Below are positions 1 to 13,300 of a DNA stretch of 64,000 nt, piece by piece; positions within the stretch are counted from its first letter, which is position 1; every line of letters begins with the position of its first letter. Origin of the DNA: Paragordius varius (taxonomy: Eukaryota; Nematomorpha); assembly GCA_964247055.1 (NCBI GenBank), contig OZ176051.1:13206001-13270000 (forward strand), in the 5' to 3' direction. A program made the position numbers and the translations under genes. The notes under the pieces are model-generated. The model saw only the letters and a list, made by a program, of their open reading frames with translations. It was not told the DNA's origin and did no database searches.

Positions 1-98
1 ATGTGGCGGATTATACAGATAGTAGGGCCATACCCGGGGGTACTAAAAAAGCGCTAATAAATTTTTGTGTCTTGCTAGGGATACCTAAAGTAACTAGG

Positions 99-134
<36 letters not shown>

Positions 135-1172
135 GTTATAGTCTCTTTTTTCCTTTTTTATTAAAGGGTAACCTAAATTTTCTACTAGGTTATTTATATA
201 CAAGCACAAAATAGGATATTGATAAATATGAAATATAAATATTCAATAATATTTTGATTCAAGCCTTACGTGATTTAAGCGAGTTACTTTGACTTTTGGC
301 CGATCGTTCTATATCAAAAAATCCCAAAATCAATGCAAATTTTACTATATAAATATATAATAGATATGTTTGATGAAAGCTAGATACTTCCTTGCAAAAA
401 CAAAATACGTTGCCTAAGCAAAGTCTGCTTTTAGATAAGATGAAACCGTTTTTGATGTCCGAATCTAGCATAGTTAACTATTATTGGGCAATTGACAATT
501 TCCCCTTATATTAAGAAAACTAGCCCATGAAAATTAGATACCATTGCAACACACACATCAACTTTTGAAATATGGCTTTGATTTATGTATAGTTTATATA
601 TTGAAAGGGAGCAGCTTTCATAAAAATTTATTTAATAATATGCGCTAATTTTGCCTTTTTTTAATGCAATTAGCAGAAAAATAAAACTATATTCTCAAAT
701 GACTAGAAGGCCTTAAAACAAAAAAACCATTAGACTGTTTATAATATATATATACATTCAAGATTTTCTTCTGTGCGCTGCGTATATTAAAATAATTTTT
801 ACATCTGAGCCTTTAAAACCATCATAATTAAGAATTGATCTTACTAATACTAATATATATTTTACACAATAAAATTTTTTGCCTGATAATTTATAATTTT
901 ATTCTTAAAGGTAAAATATAATATCTATGTTATGAACTTTCAAATTGTATTTTAACCAATAATTTAAGATTGTGGCACATGATTACAAAGAATTAAGCTA
1001 AAATGTTTCCGGTATATAGTTTTAATGCTTTATTATTATTGACTTTACAATAAGCCATTGTCTCAAAGGAACAATAATCGCATGAAAATTAAAAATTATT
1101 GATCTCGTGTTAATGTTTTTTAATCAATAATTTTTATCCAAATATTGAATTTTCTCGTCCATATATAATCAT
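1..1172. other. Upstream region of the nompC-like gene, no gene recognised
   Basis: AT-rich sequence with an (AT)n tract at about 104-131. Around 620-790 a stretch resembles the right end of the foldback family seen at 52684-54437 (a TGCGCTAATTTTGCC-like block), so an old MITE fragment is possible. No convincing exon was found; an upstream non-coding or coding exon of the channel gene cannot be excluded. Confidence 0.4.
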
Positions 1173-1391
1173 ATGATACCCGAATTTACCATCACTAAAC
1201 CCGAGGAATTTGTTAAAACATTAAACATTACAGAATGGATTAAAAAAGCCAAACTTTCTGAATGGCAAAAAATCGAAAGCGATTTGATAAGGTTTCACGA
1301 AAATTTTAGGAAAATGTCAAGAATAACGGACCATATTGATGGCGAAAAATTGCGTAAAGATATTGGCCATATTTTATCCCAAACAGACAAA
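1173..1391 (+). CDS. nompC: nompC exon 1: N-terminal segment before the ankyrin repeats
   Basis: This exon encodes 73 residues and ends phase 0 at AAA before gtatgc. The part reading SEWQKIESDLIRFHEN parallels the fly segment that precedes the first repeat (SEWTPIEAELKKLEKY, from memory). The first ATG at 1173 has no acceptor-like AG close upstream, so I take it as the start. The N-terminus would then be much shorter than in the fly, and a missing upstream exon remains possible. Confidence 0.65.
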
Positions 1392-4300
1392 GTATGCTTT
1401 TGAGTGTTGTAATAGCATCCGAACATTAATTTTTAAATAATATGTTTTATATGAATTATATATCTTTAATAAATTCTTATTTCACCTCAGTAAGTCTGAT
1501 ACTTCCAATATTTTAATATATGTTAAGATGCATAAATTTATTGATAATTTAATTAAAAAAACACAAAAGTAAAGATAATATAAGAAGCAACAAGCTTAAA
1601 AGTTTTGGGTTCAATATTGGGGTTATAAATTCTATCAATTGTTCAATAGGCAAATTAAGTGACAAACTATGTAAATTCCCATTTAATTATCAATTGGTTG
1701 TTAAAACTTATTAAAAATTGATGATCTTGACTCATTTTATTTAGTTACATGGTATATCTAATAATTGTGATAATAGCTTATGACCGCAAATAACTAAACA
1801 TTTATAAGTGTGAGACCGGTTGTTAAATGTCGAAAACCCTATTCTAATTCCAACTACTCTAGAATATATCATTTTATATTATAGAGTTCCAAACAAAACC
1901 TCTTACATTTTGGCCTTAGGGATAACAAAACTAACATTGTGGAAATTTTGATGGATTTTAACGTGGATGTTAATACAACCGATAAGGTATTCGATTTTTT
2001 ACCGAAAATTTTTTCAACTAATAGGAGGGATTAAAACCCATTCATTATGCAGCTATATATGGGACAGATGATGTCCTTAGGATGTTAATAGAAAAAAATG
2101 TAGACGCTACCCACAAGGGTGGGGTATGTTGTTTAAACCTAGTTTTTATTAGATAATAAAATATCAAAATTGTTTTACAAACAAACACTCAAAGAGCCTG
2201 ATTTAACAATAATTAGGAACTTGAAAGACTAGCTCTACACTATGCTTGCTGTCGTAGCATTAGAGCCCAAAGTTTAGTAAAATTACTTCTGAAAATTTCT
2301 GGACCCAATTGTCGCTTAATACCCGATGCAGATGATTCAATTCCATTATATTTAGCCACCGATAATAATAATCTAGTAGTATGTAAAGAATTATTGGGTG
2401 TTAAAACTAAATTGCAATTGCGATATGCTAAAAAAGTAAATATTTTTTATTATACGTATTATAAATAAATTTGTACTTTTTATATCAACATTTTATAATT
2501 CTACATTTAACCTAACAACACTAAATCACAACACACTTATTATAAAGCAGCTATGGTATCTTTATTTTCGATTTTCGATTTTATTTTTTAAATTAGAAAC
2601 TTTAATATATGTCATAGGGACATTTTTAACACAACTTTTTAAATTAGTAATCAGTGAATATATAAATATATAAATGTGATTTTATTACCAAACAAAATGT
2701 CATTTTGATAATTAATAATTAATAATGTGAAATATTTAAAAATATTAGTTTTGACAAAAATAGCGAATTAAATGTTTTAAATTGTTGAGAAAGCTGATTA
2801 TTAAATTTTAACTTTATAATATGTGTTGCTTCAAAATTCGTTAAATTTTTTTAATATCCACAAAGATGCTTCTTTTTAAAGAAATTTAATAATTCATTAT
2901 CATTAGTAATTTGATCAGCCTATTTCTTGAGATGGTCAAAAGTTTAGTAAAAAATAAAACACCTTCTACAAGCATAATGAAAAACGTCAACGACATATAA
3001 TTCGTTACAAGGAAAAACTAAATTTTTAAACCGATGTTGATTCCTAATTTATTAAAAGTAATATCTGTATAGTACTATTACTATCAAGTATTGGGGATTG
3101 CGTTTGAAACATATTATTTTTGAGTTTCTATTAACTTAGAAGAATTAAATATAAAGTTACATTATATATTAACTGCCAATGGGGTACGGGTGATACAGTA
3201 TTACATCTTGCTTGTCGCAAAAAAGATGTCAATTTGGCAAAATTATTTTTGGAGGCCGGAGCTCCTATCGATATGCAAAATGTGAGTGTAATTTATTATT
3301 TATAATTACATTCATTTGTGAGAAGAACCATGTAACATTTTAGCTATTTAATTATCTTTATATTTGATATGTAGTTGATATTGATATGACACAACATTGC
3401 ATGATTGTCTTTTTATATTACATCATATTATTATTATAATCACGTTTGGCTTTTATGTTCGCACGTCATTTATCGTGGAATTCTTATAAATATCCGTAGA
3501 ATAAAAGATATTCTTGTGAAGCATTCATGTTTAAATTAAAACTAATAAAAAGTATAATATCACAACAATTTTAATAAATTGACATTATTTTAATTTGACG
3601 ATACATTCTATATCTGGCGACTATGGGGGATAAAATTTCAATTGAAGGATACGATGACACTTTTGATTTTGCCACCTACATCAGATATATTAAAAGGGTT
3701 ATGAAAAATGTTGATGCTAATGATGAGAATATCAAGGTACTGTTTTTGGCTGGAGCTGGTCTTAAAACAATTAATAAGATCGAAACAATGATATTTCAAA
3801 TATCTATTAACGATGCGCCTTGGTCCATAATTCATGACTTTCTTAAACCTTTCTCACCTGCCAAGTCTGTCTTCATTGTAAGGTTTAAGTCTCGTTTGCG
3901 GAGAGAAACTTTCACGGAATTTTTGCAAAGGGTCAATAGTATGGCGGAAAAAGCTGAATTTCAAACGAGGCGGAGGAGACAATTAGGGCCAGTTTTGTAG
4001 CTGGATTAAATTTACAATCATTGGAAGTGGATCTTTATTCACGATTCCCTGAAGCGAAGTGTGATGGGAAGTGGTGTCATTAACCACCATTGTCGACATG
4101 ACCTTGGCTCAGGAACTTGCAAGGGCTATTTGGCACTACAGAGTAAAGTAGATATGGAAGTGTAGAGACTGACGGACCTGGGAATAGTGAGTCCCGTTGA
4201 TCCAAGACAACATTAAATAGGCGATCCCCACGGTTAACGTGGTAAAACTAATGAGGAAATTAGGGTGTGCGCTGATTTCCGGGTAACAGTCAATTCTTTG

Positions 4301-7300
4301 ATTGAGAACATATCACAGATTATCCCGACATTTGACACGACGTCTAAATGTGCTGGATCCACATGGTTCTCGTCCATTTTGAAGGACGCTTACCTTAAAA
4401 TTTCCGTGCATGAGAAGAACAAAAAATATTTGGTGATTACTACCCCCATGGGATTCCAATTTAATTGTCTACTATTTGGATTGAAGGTTTCCCCCATGCT
4501 TTTCCAAAGAATCATGGATGAAGTACTAGATTGTAGGGGCACAAGGGCCTACCTTGACGATGTATTGAATGTTGGTAATACGACGAATAAGATAGAAAAA
4601 CGAGACCCTAGCAAGCTTGCAAATATTTGGTTTTACGTTAAGGAAAGAAAAACAGAAATTTTATCAGATCAATATTAAATTCTTGGGTTTTGAGCTATCA
4701 AAACACGGAATTCGTGCTGTACAAAATAACATTGACTCCATTACGAAATGTGCGACACCTACCAATAAAACTGAGTTAAGATCGTTTTTGGGATTGCTCA
4801 ATTTCTCTCGCTTTATGGCTTACATGTCAAAATTAGCAATCTACATGCACTAACAATATCCAAAATTGAATGGAAATGGTCACAAGAACATCAAAATGAT
4901 TTTAAGGGAGCAAAAAAACTTAATATCAGAATCTTTACTTGTCACTCATAACATAAATAATAAAACAATAATACAAAACGGTGCGTCTACAAAAGGCTTT
5001 GGAGCTGTTCTTCTGCAAATGGACACGAGAATGGTACCAATTGCATTCGCACCAAGAAAATGCCAGAATGCAGAAAAAAATTATTCTGTGATTGAATTGG
5101 AAACTAAGGCTTTGCTATTTGGGTTGAAAAATTCCATTAATATATATATGGCCAGAAATGTGAGGTTTGGTCAGATCATAAGCCGTCAGTTCATTTATTC
5201 GGACACAATCAGAAGTTAAGTGATATTAAAAATGCAAATTGTTAAGATGGATCTACAAGGCCGCCGCGTATGATTTTGATATGAAATATATCGCGGGATC
5301 GACAAACATGGGGGATGTCTTTTCAAGACTTCCCTAAAAGAGTCAGACACCATTAGCCTATGATGATGAATATGTGGCCGAACTAATCCGACAATCGCAT
5401 TCGTGGATTTAATTTTAAATAAAACCCAAATAAAAATGATTGTTTGGAAGATAAACTGCTTAAACGATTACATATGGTTAAAAATAATGATTGGTCAACA
5501 CTGGAAATATCCGCATTCAAAGCCGTGAGGAAAGATCTCAAACAAACTAATGGTTTCTTTTATGTTGGTGATCGGTTAATTATCCCAACAGCTGCGCGAA
5601 AACGAATTTTGGCTTGGTTTCATGTGGACATCCGGGGATCGTTGCTATGAAAAACCCAGCAAGGTCGTTGGTGTTTTGGCCCGTAATGAATAAGGACATT
5701 GAAAAGTTGGTCCACGACTGTCAGTGTTGTCAGAGGAATAGGGCGAACATTGCTGAGAATCCAGGATATAAATGGAAAATGTGGGAATGGAAAGACTCAT
5801 GTGGACATCGCGGGTCCCATGTGTGGTAAATATTGGTTAATTTTAATTTAATTGACGCGTTGATGGGTGGAGGTGGAGAGACTTAGCAGTATTACACCTG
5901 ATGTGATTTTGAAACAATTGGAGAAATGGTTTGCCTCTTATGGTTTTCCAAGAATGTTAGTATCTAATAATGCTACTTATTTTAGATCGTTCAATTTTCG
6001 AGAAAAGATGATATACTGGAACATTAATCATGTGACGTCTGCTCCCTATCACCCAAGGACGAATGGTTTGGTGAAAAGATAGATTTACGCGTTGAAATCA
6101 ACATTTCGTTCTATGATGAGGACTGGCATTAAGAGTCAAGAGGCTTTAAATAATGTATTTGGCAAATCGAAACTCGTGGCATAATGAAATAAAGACAACT
6201 CCGGCATCGTTATTTTTGAAAAGGAACATCAACACACCGTTGAATTGGTTGCAAGATAAAGAAGCGCCTAAAGAAAGTACACCACCACTACCGTTAAGAG
6301 AGTTGACACTTTCATAACCAATTTTCATAACTAATGAGATTCCGAAAGGATGGTGACCGGGAACGGGGAATTAAGAGCGAGTCCATTGTCGTACGAAGTA
6401 AGTGATGAAGAAGGAAAGTAGATGAGGAAACATACGGATCAACTGAGGTCTGATGGTGGGCAGAGTGAGACCCCAAGGCGTTACCCAGATTGAGTCCGCA
6501 AAGCTCCTAGGCGTTTAGAGGAGGAAGATATGTAATTAATATGACACAATTGCTTGATCTTTCTATCTTACATCATATTTATTATAATCGCGTTTAGCGT
6601 TTATGTTCGTGCGTCATTTTTCGTGTAATTCTTATATTATTCGTAGAATAAAAGACATATTCCTACAATTGTGACGCACATTCATGTTTAAATACAACAA
6701 TTTTAATAATTGACATTATTTTAATCTGACGATACCATTTTATAATATTATTGAGATTTATGCCATTTCCTGTTTATAATGAATCCTTAGTTTATTCATG
6801 GGAGGTTAAAATCTGATTTTTATTTATATGTTTTAATTATATAAATTTACTAATTTAATGTTGAATTTCTATTTAGAATGAATGCCATACTCCACTGCAT
6901 ATAGCGGCATGGGAGGGAGATGCGCAAATAGTTGAAATATTACATGAGTTTCGTGCAAATCCAAATATTATGGACAAAGTAATCCTTATAACCAAATATA
7001 TACAGCATAATTTTAATGATTATAGTGTTTGTATTCTAGACAAAGTAGGTAAAAAATTGAAGTTGTATAAGAAATCTTTCAGGCTTGTTATAAAGCAGAT
7101 TAACTTCCAGCATCCACATATCTATGACTTAATACACAACAGTGCAAATTGGGGATTATGAAAATATCTTTATAATATAATTTTATTTTTATTGAATAAA
7201 AGTATCAGGACCATGGTGATTTTGGTGTTGGCCGGAGTTATTTAACAAAGTTATTACCATTTTGGTTGAATGCCATTTCAAAAAATTTCCCAAAATTATG

Positions 7301-10300
7301 CTATATAAATGTTGATTATTTCTAAAAATTACACAAGTTTTGCACCACCTATTTTTTGCATTTTCTGTTACCTAATGGCATAAAAAGGCCAAAACTAAGA
7401 AAAATGAGGCCCCAATAGGATTTTTTTAAATTTAATTTTTAATGTGTTAACACTTCGATTCAATTTGGGCTATCTGAATACCCCAGACTAAATTGGAGTT
7501 AGGATTTTTAAAAAAGTATTGAAGGAAACGGTCCAAATTTAAATTTATGCTTCTACCCTAATAAAAAATATATAAATATGCCAAAATATCTAAATGAAAT
7601 TTTGTTTTGAAAAAAAGTTCCATGTCAAACTACTTGGCCGCCATTTTATTACAAAATATTTGCAAAATATCGTGTTCATTTAATTTTTAGGGTAGAATTA
7701 GAGCTAATTTTTTTTAAATTACATCTATCATTGATAGAAATAAAAAACGGTTTATTTTGCGTTATTTTTCAATTTTACCATTGCACACATGTCACGTTGA
7801 CTAAATTTTTACCTTTCGGTTTTAGCTTAAAATAAGTAATATCACGTATTTTTGAATAAATTTTTTTTATATATTTCGGTTTATTAATGTAATATGCGTG
7901 CGAAATTTTGCCATGGTTTCGATTCCTTCCATATTTTTTAAGAAATTAGTTTTAAATAGACCTGGGGTATTTAACTACCCCAATTGGAATCGAAGGACTA
8001 AAATTGTGTTGTATACAAGTTTTTAATTAAGAAAAACATTTATTCCTCGTGCTCATATATATAAATATTTAAACGAGCAAGTCGATACAATTGGTATACC
8101 AAAGCCAGGTTTTTGATCAAAATTTTGGAACGAAAATGCAAATATGATCCAATTATACCAACTATACGATACCACAGAAGATTTTTTTTAACGAAAACGT
8201 TATTGATGATCCATGTAATAAAACTTTATAAAATTGTAGTCGATCTTTATATTAAAAGATAAACTGCCAAGGTTTGTTATTCTTTTGCACAAGAAATGCG
8301 TTATATTGAGCGCGCCTATCGGCATAGATATAGATAATATACAATAAATAAATATTCATTTAATTGAATATATATTAATGGAATTCTATGTATTAATAAA
8401 AGAGGATACACAAGTTGAAGAATATGGAATTAAAATATATTGCTAAGAGCCAAAGAGTATTAATAATCAAATAATCGAAAAGGGCTAATAAATGGTGTGT
8501 GATGAGAATGGCGGCTTACACACGCTCTAAAAAATCCTATAATTATGTGAGATATGGCAAAGGTATACAATAATGACACAATTAGAGCCCGGTATGAGAG
8601 ACCTGCAATGTCGTAGTTAACTTCAGCAAAATCCACGGAATCATGTCAAATTAACCAATTCACAGAATATAGATAAACAAATTTGACTATTAAATCGGAT
8701 AAGAAGATTAGAACAGTTCAAGTGGTCATATTGTAGTTCATAATATTATGGTGGGATATCAATCATCCAGGAAGTGGTTGCCCAACATTCATTCGAAATT
8801 TAAATATCGCATCCAATCATTATTAAAATAAATAATATCCAATAGGTATAAATAACAGGATTTTTCGTAAGAAATTAACCACAGAGAAAAACCCTAATAA
8901 GTGCTAAAAATAATCAAAACTAACAAAATAAATATAGCCTACCTGAAAGCCGAAGGTTTAAACCACAAATTGCTCCTTTTAGTATTTTTTTAATATAAAT
9001 TTATACGTGTTTAAAATTAGCTTTAAAAAAAGACTAAATTTTAACGTTTATACCCTTACTATTTATTTATTCCTGATATTTAAATGATTTTATATTCAAA
9101 AGATAGAAATAAAAATGCTCTTTTTAATAATACCAATTTTATAATATAGTAACTTTATTTTTATAAAGTTATACTTGATTTTCTATCCTTTTCTCTTGTT
9201 TTTGAAAACTTGGAATCCTGTCATATCTCAAAATTCTGATTGGAGGGATCAAAATTTTTTCAGATTCGGTATTGAAATTTTTTCAAAATTTAAAATTTTG
9301 AGTGGTGGTGCTCGAAAAAGTTCAAATTTGTCGACTAGTATTATCATTAAAATATATCAAAAACTACATATAATAACAAATGCTTTAAATTTAATTTTGG
9401 CTAGCTTTTGTAAATAAAAATCCCAATTGCGATAACAATTTTAATCATCTAAAAGCTAATTTTAGAAAAATTCATACTTTGATTAAAAGTGTTTATAAAG
9501 AATGAAAATATTAACAACATTATAATAATACTTGTTCTATATACAGTAAAAACTTTTGATACTACAATCAAAGCGTAACTAAGCAGAGCCAAATATTTAT
9601 GACAACAATTAAGCTTAATTCTTCCTATGAATTCAATTGTAATGATTGTAACCAATTATATCTCTATTACAAACTTTGCATAAAACAATTAGACATATTT
9701 TAAAATACCAAGTTAAAGAACAGTGATTTTTCAAAAAAAACTTTTTTAATTTTTTACGTTAGTCCATATGTCTTTAAAATTTACTGTATTTAGGCTGTAA
9801 ACTCGGATTTTTGTTTTAAAAATTTGTTTAAAACTTGTGGTTACATATAATATATTAAATTTGAAATGATACACATGTTATAAATCCTAGGTATTCCACA
9901 TAACGATTTATAGGGTTTTTATAATATCATATAGTTTATTGTAATTCAAAAACCATACATTTTTTTATTTTACCTATTTTTTATTTGGCCCAAAATAATA
10001 AAATGTCCTGTTTCATTTTATATTTAATACACAATACATATGACTTAGCTTCTTGAATGCAGTCTTAATGGTTTTCCATTCAACCTGTTTGAAAAGTTAA
10101 TAAGATAATGGGAAAAATCAATTCAGCAATATAATTTAAAACATGTCTCAATTACTAATAATTTTTAAAGAATATAAATACAAAAATATGAAAAAAAATT
10201 CAAACGACACCTTTACCTCTAAAAATTTTAAACAGTTTCACCGAACAGCCTTGCATATAGCCACAGAGCGAGGAAACACAGAAATTGTTGATATTTTGAT

Positions 10301-13300
10301 AGATAAATTTCATTCAAGTCTCATTGCAAGGACCGATGATGGGAGCACTTTGGTACACATAGCAGCACTCAGTGGTCAATCAGAAACGGCAAAGTTGTTT
10401 ATAAAAAAGGGAATCCCTCTTCTTTTGCCAAATAAGGTTCGTTCGCATCTAAATAATAATCGTAAAAAATCTATATAGATCATACTAGGGAAAACGGAAA
10501 TGGTATTTGAAAAATTTATTTAACCTCTTTATCAATTACCCAGAATGTGTTAAATTTTACAAAATATTTCTGTCACAAGAGTTTTTTTACATCTTTATTT
10601 TTGATCCTTATATTTATACTACCCATTATCTGTGAAAAATTAAAAATATTTTGATTATCCTTTAAAATTATGTGTACATCAATTAGTTAATTGTCTTTTA
10701 CGAATCCATCACTTTATAATATGTTCTGTCAAAGTATGGAACTATAGCTCTACACTCAGCTGCACGAAGAGGCCAAACTGACATGGTTAAACTGTTGCTA
10801 CAGAATTCTGTAAATGTGGACGCGCTTACTAAGAACCAGTTTTCACCTCTTCATATTGCAGTAATGTACAATAAACCATCTGTTATTTCAGTTCTTTTGG
10901 GTTATGGAGCTAAGGTTGATCTTAAAGGAGGAAAGGTACAGTATTTTAATAATATTTACGTCTTATTTTTTCTTATATATATATATACAATGCCATTTGA
11001 TTGATTAAGAAATGTTTATTACGGTGAAGATAATAAGATAAATATACAATATATATTATATTATATAGAGCTCAATTTTAGACAAAGGATTATAGGGAAT
11101 TGTCGATAAAAAAGTATATATATATATATATATATATCTGATACAAAAATATATCAGGATTATGATGGTTATTTTATTGGCCCTGCAGTGGCGTACCGAG
11201 CCTTTGCGGCGCCCGGGGCATAAAACTTTTATGGCGCCCCCCTCCTTCTCCTTTTTTTAAAAAAAAGCAATAAAACAATTTAGTAAAAAAAATACAAACG
11301 TTGTAAACACCATACAGCCTAGTCATATAAATTTTAAATCTATTAAATATATATATTTATATACTAAATCTATTCAATGGTACTAATTAGGTGAATAATA
11401 GAGTGTATATCAGTGGTATTCAAACCGCGGCCCGCGGGCCGCATGCCGCCCTAGCTTTCTGGCCCTACCATATTGATACTCAAATTATTTTATTATTGAT
11501 GAATTTTTAAAATACACATAAATGAATTTTTGCTTATTGTAATATTAATTTTTTTTCTTTAGATTTAATTTTGGTGTTTTTTTACACAATTTGAAATGTA
11601 GAAAATTTCCTTCTAAAATGATTTCAAAATTTTGGCACAAAAATTCAATCGATCATTCTTATAAATTACCGAAAAATCTTGAGGTATATGAAATTTGCTC
11701 CATTTTAGTTAAAAATATAAAATCGTTTAACGATTTCCAACTAATAAAAGAATGTTTAAATGGTGCGCTTTTTATTTGATAAATTCCATAATTAAGATCA
11801 CACGAGTCAAATTAAATAACTTCAACTTTCTGATTCAACGACACAAGATATATCTAAATATATCAAAACATTGGCTCTGAAAAACTAGTATTTTAGTATT
11901 GCTATTGATTCTAGAACTGATATTAATCAACATCCCAATGTGCGCTCTTCGTGAGATTTCGTAACCACAACATAATCAACGAGGAATATTAAAAATTTTT
12001 ACCAATGAATAATACCACAAAAGGAAGTGATTTTTCGAAATAATTAGCACTTTTTTCGATAATAATGGTATATCTATGGAAAAATTGGTTCCGATCTGCA
12101 CAGATGGCTGTCCCCCTATGATTGGAATGAACAAAGGATTTATTCCTCTTTTGAAAAACAATTATTTACAAAATATTATTCTTTCACTGCTTCATTTATC
12201 GGCGAAATTGGTTTCGCGTGTAAAGGATGAATCATTCGATTCAGTAATTAAAACAGTTGTGGATATAGTTAATCACATCCGTGGCAGAGCAACGCCGTAA
12301 ATTCAAAAACCTTCTGAAAGATATCCACAGTGTGTTTTATGATATTCTTTTGTACATCGCTGTGAGATGGCTAAGCCTTAAAAAAGTATTAGTTAAGACA
12401 TGAAATGCTATTATTTATAATACATAACAGAAAGTTTGACGAGGTTAAGAGTGAATGGTGGGTATTAGCCTACCTTTGCGTCATTACTTATAAACTTAGT
12501 ATTTTTAATACAAACCTTCAAGGGAGCAAAACACTAAACCAATTTTCTAATCTAATATTTGCTTTTGAATAAAAATTAATAATATATAAACAACATTTTG
12601 TAAATAAAACACTCCTATATAACCCAACACTTAAAACAATTATGAAGAAAAATGGAATTCACCACGGAGATTAATTTTATAACAATCATTTAACATTTTT
12701 ATCTGATGAGACGAAATTCAGATATCAAGAATTAAGGAATATGCTTAAAACTCGTTGAAAATTCATGGCATATGGGATATAACCAATATTTAACAACTTG
12801 AGAATTTCAGTTAGATCAGGCGGAAGTTGAAGAATTGGATTTTAAAAATGATTACAATTGGGAGGCTATATTCAGGGAAAATCGTAGAGAAGAAAAAATA
12901 ATGTAGAGTTTTGGCAAGATGTGCCAAATAAATATGAAAATATTAAAAAATGTGCTCAAGTTATCCTAACTGTTTTCCCTCAACTTACACGTGTGAGACA
13001 GCATATTCAAAAATGAAGTATGTCAAGAATACATATGGAAATCGCTTAACCAATGATCATATGGACGAGGTATTAAGATTGGCCTGTCATGAGGCGAAAC
13101 CAAATTTGTCAAAAATTATTGATTAATATCATAATAAATGTTGTTATCAAAATATTTTAACTTTTTAAACTAAATGGTGCAATAAGAGTTTTGGCTGAAT
13201 TTACATGCAATCGGCAAAAAATTCATTGTGCTGATTTAGAGTATAAATATGTGCATATGTATCAAATAGCTATGGAAAATATGCCATTATGTTCATGGTC

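Larger units (their letters stand above)
3370..6736 (+). mobile_element. Fossil LTR retrotransposon, Ty3/Gypsy type, in nompC intron 5
   Basis: A remnant LTR element in the same orientation as the host gene, lying wholly within an intron. It has recognisable direct LTRs at both ends. Between them, in order, are a gag-like region (about 3620-4150), a reverse transcriptase region with a YLDDVL-type catalytic motif (about 4260-4850), an RNase H-like region (about 4860-5220) and an integrase region with zinc-binding Cys-Cys and core features (about 5420-6350). The gag-RT-RH-IN order fits Ty3/Gypsy. It is broken, with roughly half a dozen or more interruptions, and its LTRs have diverged visibly, so the insertion is old. 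Confidence 0.85.

Noticed and set aside
8280-8830. GC-richer patch in nompC intron 6 suspected to be a transposase remnant
   Set aside because: No family motif was found on either strand and no terminal repeats were seen, so I left it unassigned.
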